27,908 nucleotides of DNA from an uncultured Streptomyces sp. (lineage in GTDB: Bacteria; Actinomycetota; Actinomycetes; Streptomycetales; Streptomycetaceae), in contig CAMLJW010000009.1 in assembly GCA_946480485.1 (NCBI GenBank), positions 1 to 27,908 of the forward strand. Reading direction: 5' to 3'. The number at the start of each line of letters is the position of its first letter. Within the stretch, counting starts at the first letter, position 1. The position numbers were made by a program, and so were the translations under genes. A model generated the notes under the pieces. The model made no database searches. It was given only the letters and a program-made list of their open reading frames with translations, and had not been told where the DNA came from. Of the stretch, positions 21,554 through 27,720 are shown piece by piece.

Positions 21554-22905
21554 GTCGCGGCCCCCATGTGCTTGAGCCGGGCGAAGCGGCCTTGGAAGGC
21601 GAGAGAGACGATGACGTTGTTGCGGCCCTGTCGGTTCTTCGCAACGTGGAGGTCGATCTCGCCAGCGCGGGGCCCGGTGTCAGTGCCGTCGTCGGCGAGG
21701 GGCCGGGACATCAGGATGATGATGTTGGAGTCCTGCTCGATGGAGGACGAGTCCTTGAAGTCGCTGACAAGCGGGTCGCGGCCGGTGGCGCTCCGGTTGA
21801 ACTGGGCGAGGGCGACGACGGGAATGCGGAATTCTCCGGCGAGGAGCTTCAGGCCTCGGGACAGTTCGGCTACTTCGTTGGCCCGGTTCTTGGTGCTGCT
21901 GCTGTTTTCGGGGGTGAGGAGTTGGAGGTAGTCGACGATGCAGATCGCGGCGGGGGTGCCGCGGGAGGTCATCCATCGGAGCCGGGTGCGGAGTTTGCCG
22001 ATGGTGAGGTTGGCGGAGTCGTCGAGGATGAAGTTGTGGGCGTTCTGCATCCGGTCGGATACGCGGATGATCTTCGTCCAGTCGTTGTCGGTGAGGCTGC
22101 GTCGTTCCAGCTTGCTGACGTCTACGCCGGCTTCGGCTGCGGTGAGGCGGGACATGAGTTCGTTGCCGCCCATTTCCATGGAGGCGACGACGGCGGGCTT
22201 GCTGTGGGTCAGGGCGACGTGTGCAGCGAGGTTGAGTGCGAACAGGCTTTTCCCGCCGCCAGTTGCGGCGCCGACGGTGATGACGTTGCCGGGCTTGAGG
22301 GAGATCACGTTGTTGAGGTCGGGCCATGGGGTGTCGAGCGCGTTGGGGTCCGCGCCGGCGTTCAGTTCCAGGAGGTAGTCGCTCCAGCGGTCGGCGACGG
22401 AGACTTTGGCTTCTTCGGCAGTCATGCCGGAGATGGAGGCTTGTAGGTCGTCGATGGCGTTGCTGACGATGTCGGCTGGGTTGTCGCTGCCTGCGTAGCC
22501 GCGGCTGGTTACTTGGGTTCCGGCTTTGATGACGCAGCGCAAGACCCACATGTTGCGGATGATCTCTGCGTAGCGGTCGGCGTTCGCGGTGTCGGGGACG
22601 TGGCTGACGAGTCCGTGGATGTAGGTGCTGCCGCCGACTTTGCCGAGGGCGCCGAGTTCGAGGAGGTCGCTGCTGATGGTGATTGGGTCGACTTTGGGGC
22701 GGTGGCTGCTGGTGACGTAGCGGGCGACGATCGCTTGGTAGATCGTTTGGTGTTGTGGTTCGTGGAAGTGGGTGACGTCGGTGATGCGGGTGATGAGGTC
22801 GATGGTGCGCGGGTTGAGCATCATTGCGCCGAGGACTGCGCGTTCGGCGTCGATGTCGCGGGGCTGTGGCCGCTCAAGGTGGTCGGTGGTGTCGTTGGCG
22901 GTCAT
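21550..22905 (-). CDS. DnaB-like replicative helicase
   Basis: A 451-residue protein with a DnaB N-terminal domain (about residues 15-125, DIDAERAVLGAMML) and a RecA-like helicase domain. Walker A is GAATGGGKS at 212-220, the catalytic Glu is E244 (SMEM), Walker B is IVDYLQ with D325, motif SDFKDSSSIEQDSN is at 381-394, and the arginine-finger region is KNRQGR near 423-428. It unwinds DNA at the fork. ATG 22905 overlaps the initiator stop (ATGA), the same initiator-helicase pairing seen in lambda O and P, although this protein is a helicase and not a loader. Confidence 0.94.
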   Translation of the reverse strand: MTANDTTDHLERPQPRDIDAERAVLGAMMLNPRTIDLITRITDVTHFHEPQHQTIYQAIVARYVTSSHRPKVDPITISSDLLELGALGKVGGSTYIHGLVSHVPDTANADRYAEIIRNMWVLRCVIKAGTQVTSRGYAGSDNPADIVSNAIDDLQASISGMTAEEAKVSVADRWSDYLLELNAGADPNALDTPWPDLNNVISLKPGNVITVGAATGGGKSLFALNLAAHVALTHSKPAVVASMEMGGNELMSRLTAAEAGVDVSKLERRSLTDNDWTKIIRVSDRMQNAHNFILDDSANLTIGKLRTRLRWMTSRGTPAAICIVDYLQLLTPENSSSTKNRANEVAELSRGLKLLAGEFRIPVVALAQFNRSATGRDPLVSDFKDSSSIEQDSNIIILMSRPLADDGTDTGPRAGEIDLHVAKNRQGRNNVIVSLAFQGRFARLKHMGAAT

Positions 22906-23888
22906 GCGGCTTGGTGGCCCTTCGCGTTGTCGGGGTGGCAGTTCGGGCATTTGATGAGCCCGGATTTGTTGTCGTAGGGGTCTGGGTCGAACAGGCGGGA
23001 TTCTTCGTCGCAGTCGAGGTGGCCGCAGTGGGGCGGCTTGGAGGCCTGGCGGGGGTTCCGCTGCTGTGGTGCTGCGGCGGGTGCGAGGCCGCGCCATCCG
23101 GCCTTGAGGAAGTAGGTGGCAAAGGTGATGGGCTCGCGGGTGCGGGCCTTGATGTTGCGGGCGAAGGTGATCATTTGGTCGACGCCTGCTCGCTGCTGCA
23201 CCTGGGCGATGGCCTGGATGTCGTCGGCGGGCATCTGCCAGGTGACGGTGATGCCGGCTTCGGTCATGGCTTTGATGAGCGGCTGGATGTAGTCGAAGGC
23301 CCTGGGGATCCGGTTCTCGCTGCTGTCCTGCGCGCTTCGTTCGGCGGCGGCGGGAGGAGAGGGGTAGTTGGTGTTTGTGTTACTACCGTTATGGGGTCCG
23401 GATTTCGGACCCCCAGGGGTCCGGATTTCGGACCCCCCCGGTCCGGATTCTGTACCGGTCCGAAATCCGGACCGGTCCGGATTCTGTACCGGTCCGGATT
23501 TCGGACCCCCTTCACGGTCTGACCTGCTGTGATGCTGTGATTTCGGGGCCGATTCGGCGTCTTCCTGGTTTGTCGGGGGTACAGAATCCGGACCCCTTTC
23601 CTGCTCTGACCTGCGGTGACGAGTCGCTTTCGGGAGCTTGTAGAAGGTTTCGCCGCGTGGACCCACCCGGCCCTCGATGACGGCGAGCTCGCCTGTCTTG
23701 ATGAGCTTGTCGACGGCGGCGATGACGGAGGAGCGGGCCGCGTTGCAGCGCTGGACGAGCATGGTCGTGCCGGCGTAGGCCGAGCAGTCCTTGCCGTACG
23801 CCTTGTCGGCGATGGCCAGTAGCACTAGGCGGGCGGTGCCCTTGGCTGTGGATTGGTTCCACACCCAGTCCATGGCGTCGAGGCTCAA
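22902..23888 (-). CDS. Replication initiator with internal iteron segment
   Basis: A 328-residue protein. Residues about 1-85 form a winged-helix-like domain (DWVWNQSTAKGTARLVLL, then TTMLVQRCNAARSSVIAAVD). Residues about 95-170 are a Gly/Pro/Ser linker encoded by the iteron array. Residues about 195-275 are a helical domain. The C-terminus has C288, C293, C314 and C317, a possible zinc ribbon. I chose TTG 23888 (AAGGA upstream), since homologues tend to begin MSLxAMxWVW; ATG 23873 is the alternative. It directly precedes the helicase. The domain layout and the origin-like repeats suggest origin recognition; homology beyond the HTH is inferred. Confidence 0.83.
   Translation of the reverse strand: MSLDAMDWVWNQSTAKGTARLVLLAIADKAYGKDCSAYAGTTMLVQRCNAARSSVIAAVDKLIKTGELAVIEGRVGPRGETFYKLPKATRHRRSEQERGPDSVPPTNQEDAESAPKSQHHSRSDREGGPKSGPVQNPDRSGFRTGTESGPGGSEIRTPGGPKSGPHNGSNTNTNYPSPPAAAERSAQDSSENRIPRAFDYIQPLIKAMTEAGITVTWQMPADDIQAIAQVQQRAGVDQMITFARNIKARTREPITFATYFLKAGWRGLAPAAAPQQRNPRQASKPPHCGHLDCDEESRLFDPDPYDNKSGLIKCPNCHPDNAKGHQAA
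23393..23596. repeat. Iteron array inside the initiator gene, candidate replication origin
   Basis: Seven related units are visible. Their starts are at 23393, 23416, 23438, 23457, 23474, 23491 and 23575. The core is GGTCCGGATTTCGGACC, or a variant with TCTGTACC in place of TTCGGACC. Units 4 and 7 run opposite to the others. The arms GGTCCG and CGGACC make each unit partly palindromic. The protein read across them differs between units, so conservation is at DNA level. Iteron-bound initiators are known in phages and plasmids; origin activity here is inference. Confidence 0.72.
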
Positions 23889-23974
23889 CGGTCCTTCTCT
23901 CGGTCGTGCTGGTCAGGGCATGCGAAATGAACCCCCAGTTCAGGGCGGCTTGATCACTGCCTCGCCTGATGCCG

Positions 23975-24003
23975 ATTCTACCCCAGGGTGCCCATCACGG
24001 CGA
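23975..24003 (-). promoter_or_regulatory. Candidate promoter of the initiator-helicase operon
   Basis: On the minus strand TAGAAT (23980-23975) is a good actinobacterial -10. The expected -35 position (24003-23998) has no strong consensus but lies between the first two copies of the repeated 9-bp box. The leader to TTG 23888 would be about 80 bases. Confidence 0.5.
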
Positions 24004-24044
24004 TGGGCACTCGATGGGCACGTACTGCACGCGTGGTGCCCATC
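23988..24044. promoter_or_regulatory. Four-box operator between divergent genes
   Basis: Four copies of the same 9-bp box: GTGCCCATC at 23988-23996 and 24036-24044, and its complement GATGGGCAC at 24002-24010 and 24013-24021. The first two form a palindrome with a 5-base spacer. The second and third are tandem with an 11-base period. They cover the -35 regions of both the initiator and the RHH gene. The RHH protein is the obvious candidate ligand; binding is not shown. Confidence 0.7.
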
Positions 24045-24065
24045 CGCTGCACGGTCAGCTACTCT
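24036..24065 (+). promoter_or_regulatory. Candidate promoter of the RHH gene, leaderless start
   Basis: A -10-like TACTCT (24060-24065) lies six bases before ATG 24072, so the transcript would start at the ATG. The expected -35 (around 24037-24042) coincides with the fourth box. No ribosome-binding site is visible. Confidence 0.5.
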
Positions 24066-24071
24066 GTGCTC

Positions 24072-24263
24072 ATGACGACGAAGGGAACGACCGGCCGTGT
24101 GGTCCGCGTCGACAAAGAGACGTGGGACGCGTACGCCGAGGTGTGCGAGGCCAAGGGCCTGTCGCGCGCTGCCGACCTGCGCGTCTACATCAACCGCGAG
24201 ATCGCGAAGTGGCGGAAAGAGCAACGCGACGCCGGCGCCGCCCGCACCATCGCCGAGTCCTGA
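24072..24263 (+). CDS. Ribbon-helix-helix (Arc/CopG-like) regulator
   Basis: A 63-residue protein starting at ATG 24072. A short strand (GRVVRVDKETW) is followed by two helices (AYAEVCEAKGLS and ADLRVYINREIAKW), the ribbon-helix-helix arrangement of Arc and CopG. These bind DNA as dimers or tetramers. The gene is divergent from the replication operon, preceded by four copies of a 9-bp box, and ends at a hairpin (24286-24310). A repressor of both its own gene and replication is a reasonable inference. Confidence 0.78.
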   Translation: MTTKGTTGRVVRVDKETWDAYAEVCEAKGLSRAADLRVYINREIAKWRKEQRDAGAARTIAES

Positions 24264-24285
24264 CACGCCTCTCCTCCTTCCTTCG

Positions 24286-24310
24286 GGCCCCGCACTGTGT
24301 GTGCGGGGCC
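24286..24310. terminator. Bidirectional terminator
   Basis: A perfect 10-bp stem, GGCCCCGCAC and GTGCGGGGCC, with a 5-base loop. It separates the convergent RHH gene and the 24321-24632 gene, whose stop lies 11 bases away. Confidence 0.85.
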
Positions 24311-24320
24311 TTCGTGCTGC

Positions 24321-24632
24321 TCAGGCTTCGGGCGTCCAGGCGTCGCCGAGTGAGTCGTAGCGGCGGCCGGGATCGCGGTCTTCGGCCCAGGGGGCGCGGC
24401 CGATGTCGCGGCGGTAGTGGCGGAGGCCGGCGTCCTGCCGGGTCGCATGCATCAGCGCGGTCGGGTCGTGCTCCATCGGGGCGTCGCCGAAGCGGGCGCG
24501 GATGGCGTCGATGTGGGCTAGCTGGGCGTTCTTGCGGGGTGCGTTGCACTGCTCGCCGGGGTTGGCCTTGCAGGTGGTGCAGCGGTGGGCGAGGGCGTAG
24601 GCGTGGAGCGGCGGCCAGGGCTGCGTGGTCAT
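24321..24632 (-). CDS. Small CxxC-PG-C protein
   Basis: A 103-residue protein starting at ATG 24632, overlapping the previous stop by one base (TGATG). The motif CTTCKANPGEQCNAPR with a following His/Arg helix (LAHIDAIRARFG) resembles the module in the 20525-20674 product. The C-terminal half is acidic and basic by turns (WAEDRDPGRRYDSLGD). Such modules are frequent in actinophage proteins and may bind zinc. Function unknown. Confidence 0.75.
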   Translation of the reverse strand: MTTQPWPPLHAYALAHRCTTCKANPGEQCNAPRKNAQLAHIDAIRARFGDAPMEHDPTALMHATRQDAGLRHYRRDIGRAPWAEDRDPGRRYDSLGDAWTPEA

Positions 24633-24841
24633 CAGACGGCCGCCTTCCGGAAGCTGGTGACGCGGACGCCGCCGCGTGCCCGGAGTCGTACGCCGGCTTC
24701 GAGGAGGAGGGTGCGGGTGGTGCCGTAGGAGTAGCCGATTTGGCGGGCGGTGGATTGGATGGTGCATCCGGCGAGGTACAGCTGGGTGGCTTGGGTGCGG
24801 AGTCGGGTGCGGGTTGTGCCGGTGGTGGGTCGGCCGGTCAT
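24632..24841 (-). CDS. Small helix-turn-helix protein
   Basis: A 69-residue basic protein starting at ATG 24841, with AAGGAG upstream. Residues about 30-50 form a helix-turn-helix-like segment (IQSTARQIGYSYGTTRTLL), and the C-terminus is Arg-rich (RLRARGGVRVTSFRK). It is likely a DNA-binding protein, perhaps a regulator. The frame is open upstream but crosses a hairpin. It is coupled to the next gene. Confidence 0.74.
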   Translation of the reverse strand: MTGRPTTGTTRTRLRTQATQLYLAGCTIQSTARQIGYSYGTTRTLLLEAGVRLRARGGVRVTSFRKAAV

Positions 24842-24861
24842 GGGGTGCTCCTTGGTTGGGT

Positions 24862-24889
24862 GGCCCCGCCGCATCGGTTGCGGCGGGGC
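24862..24889 (-). terminator. Intercistronic hairpin
   Basis: CCCCGCCGC (24864-24872) and GCGGCGGGG (24880-24888) form a perfect 9-bp stem. It lies about 20 bases before the ATG at 24841, with little room for a separate promoter. Confidence 0.65.
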
Positions 24890-24899
24890 TGCCTGCTGG

Positions 24900-25139
24900 T
24901 CAGTTGTGGATGCGGCCGGTCTCGTACGCCTCGGCTGCCTCGGCGGCCTGAGCGGTGAGGGCTTCTTCGGCGCAGACCTTGTGCGCGGGGCTGCGCTTGG
25001 AGTCGCGGAGTTGGGTGGGTCCGCCGCAATACCGGCAGGGCTTCTCGGTCCACGACCAGTGCGCGCGGTCGGTCCAGTCGAGGAGCCCACCCGGCGGTGG
25101 TGGCTCGGGTGGGGCGCGGCGGCGTGGGCGGCTGTTCAT
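24900..25139 (-). CDS. Small CxxC protein
   Basis: A 79-residue protein starting at ATG 25139, overlapping the WhiB-like gene stop (ATGA). Basic, Pro-rich N-terminus; middle CRYCGGPTQLRDSKR, then AHKVCAEEAL, giving three cysteines and a histidine in about 25 residues. A zinc-binding knuckle is likely. I recall this pattern as common in Streptomyces phages. Confidence 0.75.
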   Translation of the reverse strand: MNSRPRRRAPPEPPPPGGLLDWTDRAHWSWTEKPCRYCGGPTQLRDSKRSPAHKVCAEEALTAQAAEAAEAYETGRIHN

Positions 25140-25714
25140 GCGGCGGTCTTCAGCTGCTCGCGGATCTTTCGGTCCGTGAGGCACCCCGGGGCCACGCATT
25201 GGTCGCGGTCGCATGACCGCTTTGCGAGGCCTTCTGGGGGGCGGCCGTGGCCGAATTGGAAGGCGAGTTTCCCGACGGTGAGGCGTGTGTCGCGTATGCC
25301 GATGACTGGGTAGGCGCCGGTCCAGATCACGTGCCCGTCCGCTGTGGGCTCGGTGTGCTTCGCGTACAGGTCTCGCAGCTCGTCGGCGGTCGGCGTGGTG
25401 GGTAGCCTCTGCCGTTCCAGGACCTGTGCAGCGGTGAGGCCTTTCTCGTACGCGTGCCTGCGTTGACTTCGGGTTTGGCCGCCTCGTATTCCGTAGCGGT
25501 TGCTGGCGCCGTGGTTGCCTTCTTCGTCGAGGGCGGCTTGCAGGCAGGGTTCGATGACGGGGCAGGTGGCGCAGATGGCTTTGGCGTCCGCGGTGGCGGC
25601 GGTGTCGCCGGGTTGGGGGTAGAACGTGTCGTCGTTCAGGTCGCGGCAGGCGCCAGCGTCGAGCCAGTCGGTGGGGCGGCTGGTGGTCGGGGTGGTGTGG
25701 CGTACGAGCTTCAT
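25136..25714 (-). CDS. WhiB-family regulator with C-terminal HNH-like domain
   Basis: A 192-residue protein starting at ATG 25714 (ATGA junction). Residues 17-82 match WhiB: C23, C48, C51 and C57, the four ligands of a 4Fe-4S cluster, followed by GIRGG at 75-79 in the place of the usual GVWGG turn. Most WhiB proteins end soon after. Here about 85 further residues follow, with GHVIWTG, LAFQFGHGR, CDRDQCVAPGCL and C168, C173 and C178, like a degenerate HNH or zinc fold. WhiB proteins regulate transcription in actinobacteria; phage copies can act on host genes. It lies in a coupled operon with the nuclease upstream. Confidence 0.87.
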   Translation of the reverse strand: MKLVRHTTPTTSRPTDWLDAGACRDLNDDTFYPQPGDTAATADAKAICATCPVIEPCLQAALDEEGNHGASNRYGIRGGQTRSQRRHAYEKGLTAAQVLERQRLPTTPTADELRDLYAKHTEPTADGHVIWTGAYPVIGIRDTRLTVGKLAFQFGHGRPPEGLAKRSCDRDQCVAPGCLTDRKIREQLKTAA

Positions 25715-26109
25715 CGCGCGTTCACCTGCTCGCGGTCGGGCCTCGTGTCCTCGACCGGCAGCGTCGGTTCGATGTCGAGGGCGCGCGCCAGCAGCTCGGT
25801 GAACTGGGCGCCGGTCATGGTGACGTAGCCGTCTGCGGCCGAGCTCTTGCCGCGGCGCTTGTGCCACACCACGCCGAGCCAGGCGCCGTCGTTCGTGCGC
25901 TCCAGGTCGGCCTCGGCGATCCATCCGGCGAGGTCGGTACGTGCCGCGTTCTTCGCCTCGACGACGACACCGACGACTCCGGCGATGTCTCCGCGGTCCT
26001 TCGTCGATCCGGCGATCCGGCGTTCGGCGAAGGGCCAGCCGGCGGTGCGGAGGTAGTCGACGATGGCGCGTTCCCAGGCGCTGCCCTTGGCTTTGCTCTT
26101 GCTGGTCAT
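25711..26109 (-). CDS. Holliday-junction-resolvase-like PD-(D/E)XK nuclease
   Basis: A 132-residue protein starting at ATG 26109 (ATGA junction). Motifs are GSAWERAIVDYLRTAGW with E13, DRGDIAGV with D41, and VVEAKNAA with E51 and K53. The arrangement matches small archaeal Hjc-type or phage resolvase-like nucleases. It could resolve branched DNA before packaging or in recombination. The frame is open upstream of the ATG but overlaps the preceding gene. Confidence 0.82.
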   Translation of the reverse strand: MTSKSKAKGSAWERAIVDYLRTAGWPFAERRIAGSTKDRGDIAGVVGVVVEAKNAARTDLAGWIAEADLERTNDGAWLGVVWHKRRGKSSAADGYVTMTGAQFTELLARALDIEPTLPVEDTRPDREQVNAR

Positions 26110-26351
26110 GAGTCCCCCGATGGGTTGGTGTTGCGGCATTCCAGGCACTGCGTGGCCCCGGTCCCGAACCGGACATGCAGCGTGGGCCGCTGCTCGGCCA
26201 GGCAGTGCGCCTGAACCTTGTTGAGCGCCTCCACCGACGGCAACGCGTCGAGGGGGAAGCGGCGTTGGTTGGAGTCGGGCCGGATGGTGCGGCAGATGAA
26301 GACGACGCCGACGGCGGCGATGAGGCCGGTGAGGATCAGCCACGGGTTCAC
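26106..26351 (-). CDS. Small membrane-anchored Cys protein
   Basis: An 81-residue protein starting at GTG 26351, overlapping the previous stop (GTGA). Residues 4-21 are hydrophobic (WLILTGLIAAVGVVFIC), an N-terminal anchor. The rest is soluble, with CLAEQRPTLHVRFG and a terminal CLECRN. The Cys/His layout recalls other small phage proteins in this window. Function unknown. Confidence 0.72.
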   Translation of the reverse strand: MNPWLILTGLIAAVGVVFICRTIRPDSNQRRFPLDALPSVEALNKVQAHCLAEQRPTLHVRFGTGATQCLECRNTNPSGDS

Positions 26352-26911
26352 GACGTCACCTGCTTCTCGCGCCCATCAAGCAGCGCTTGCAGCTTCCGGC
26401 ACCGCTCCAGCGCGCGCCGCAGTTCGACCGCCGGATGCGTCGGCCGCCCGGAGGCGCCGTCGACGGGCCGCTTCTCCAGCGCTTCGGGGCTGGTGGGCGG
26501 TTTCCATGCGTCGTGCTTCTTGACGCGGGCTTCCCAGTCGTTGATGGCTTTGCGGTCGTCGAGGTCGATGAGGGCGGCTGTCTGGTCGGCGCGCTTCTTC
26601 TCCGTGCCGTAGGCGGCGAGGATCCGGTTGCCGACCGTGCGGAGCCGGTCAATCCTGCGCTCCAGCTGGGCGGTGTACTCGGGATCCGACTCCGTCAGCT
26701 TGCTGATCCGGTTGCCGAGTTCGAGGTTGCGGCCTTCGAGACGCCGGTTCGTGGCGTCCAGTTCAGCGTTCTGACGGGTGATGGTCCGCCGGGCGACCCG
26801 CTCCGCAGCCTCGTTACTCATCGCGGTCTCACACCGCTCACGAAGAACGTTGTTGTACCTACGGACGGCGGCCAGCTCGGCCTCGTGGCGGCGGCGGGAA
26901 ACGAACCACAT
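26348..26911 (-). CDS. Coiled-coil hypothetical protein
   Basis: A 187-residue protein. ATG 26911 overlaps the exonuclease stop by one base (TGATG); GTG 26914, immediately upstream in frame, is equally possible. Residues about 10-110 are heptad-like, with many Glu, Arg and Leu (AELDATNRRLEGRNLELGN). The N-terminus is hydrophobic and basic (MWFVSRRRHE). I recall related unnamed Streptomyces phage proteins. Role unknown. Confidence 0.74.
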   Translation of the reverse strand: MWFVSRRRHEAELAAVRRYNNVLRERCETAMSNEAAERVARRTITRQNAELDATNRRLEGRNLELGNRISKLTESDPEYTAQLERRIDRLRTVGNRILAAYGTEKKRADQTAALIDLDDRKAINDWEARVKKHDAWKPPTSPEALEKRPVDGASGRPTHPAVELRRALERCRKLQALLDGREKQVTS

Positions 26912-27657
26912 CACGCCTCACCCCCACGCTGGGCCGGGATCAGGGGCCACGAGCCGCCGATGACCTTGTTCGGGTCGCCGCCCTGCTCCGCCGTGGCCCG
27001 CGTGCGAAACCACTCCTGCAAGCCAGCCTGCTGCTCGGCCCGCCACGCCTTCTGCGCGGCGAACAACTGCTGCGGGCCCATCGATCCGAGCTGCGGGTAG
27101 CGGTCGAACTGCGCCTCCGCGATCAGCAGCGCCGCCAGGGCGTCCGCTTCGGCGGTGTGCCAGTCCTCCAGCTGCACGCCGTACCGCTCGCAGGTGGGCT
27201 TGAGCTTCCGCTGCCCGCTGCCCTTGACGTACTTGTCGACCTGCTTGTCGATGACGTGCGGATCGATCAGCGGCATCGGGTGCAGGCCCACGCGTTCCTC
27301 GACGGTCGGCAGTCCGTTGCGCACCAGGTCGTGGTGGAGGATCGTCCAGTCGAAGGACTGATTGAACGCGACGACCGGCATGCCGTAGGTGATGGCGTCG
27401 GTGAGGCGTTGGGCGATCTCGTCGAGCGCGGGCTTCGGCTCCTGCCCTCGCTCGCTGGCGGTTTGGTTGTCGATGCCGTGGACTTCGGTCGCCTCGGCCG
27501 GAATGGGAACGCCGGGGTTGATCAGCCATGAGAAGTCGCGGCCTTCCCGGCCGCCGCCCCGGACGACGATGGCGGCGGTGACGATGCGGTCTTCGAGCGG
27601 GTTGGGTCCGGTTGTTTCGGTGTCCCAGCCCATCCGGCGAATGTCGGTGAACTTCAC
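26911..27657 (-). CDS. DEDDh 3'-5' exonuclease (DnaQ-like)
   Basis: A 248-residue protein starting at GTG 27657, with AAGGAG upstream. ExoI is GWDTETTG with D12 and E14; ExoII is VVAFNQSFDW with D103; ExoIII is HTAEADALAA with H167 and D172. This is the DEDDh set of DNA polymerase epsilon-subunit type exonucleases. No polymerase is visible here, so it may act in replication, repair or nucleotide recycling. The upstream gene is separated by a hairpin at 27678-27706. Confidence 0.92.
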   Translation of the reverse strand: MKFTDIRRMGWDTETTGPNPLEDRIVTAAIVVRGGGREGRDFSWLINPGVPIPAEATEVHGIDNQTASERGQEPKPALDEIAQRLTDAITYGMPVVAFNQSFDWTILHHDLVRNGLPTVEERVGLHPMPLIDPHVIDKQVDKYVKGSGQRKLKPTCERYGVQLEDWHTAEADALAALLIAEAQFDRYPQLGSMGPQQLFAAQKAWRAEQQAGLQEWFRTRATAEQGGDPNKVIGGSWPLIPAQRGGEA

Positions 27658-27677
27658 GGTGTGGTCTCCTTGGGCCA

Positions 27678-27706
27678 GGCCGCCCCGCAATGCCCGCGGG
27701 GCGGCC
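27678..27706 (-). terminator. Intercistronic hairpin
   Basis: GGCCGCCCCGC (27678-27688) and GCGGGGCGGCC (27696-27706) form a perfect 11-bp stem with a 7-base loop. It lies 14 bases after the stop of the right-edge gene and about 20 bases before the exonuclease start. Confidence 0.75.
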
Positions 27707-27720
27707 GTAATGGGTGCGGG

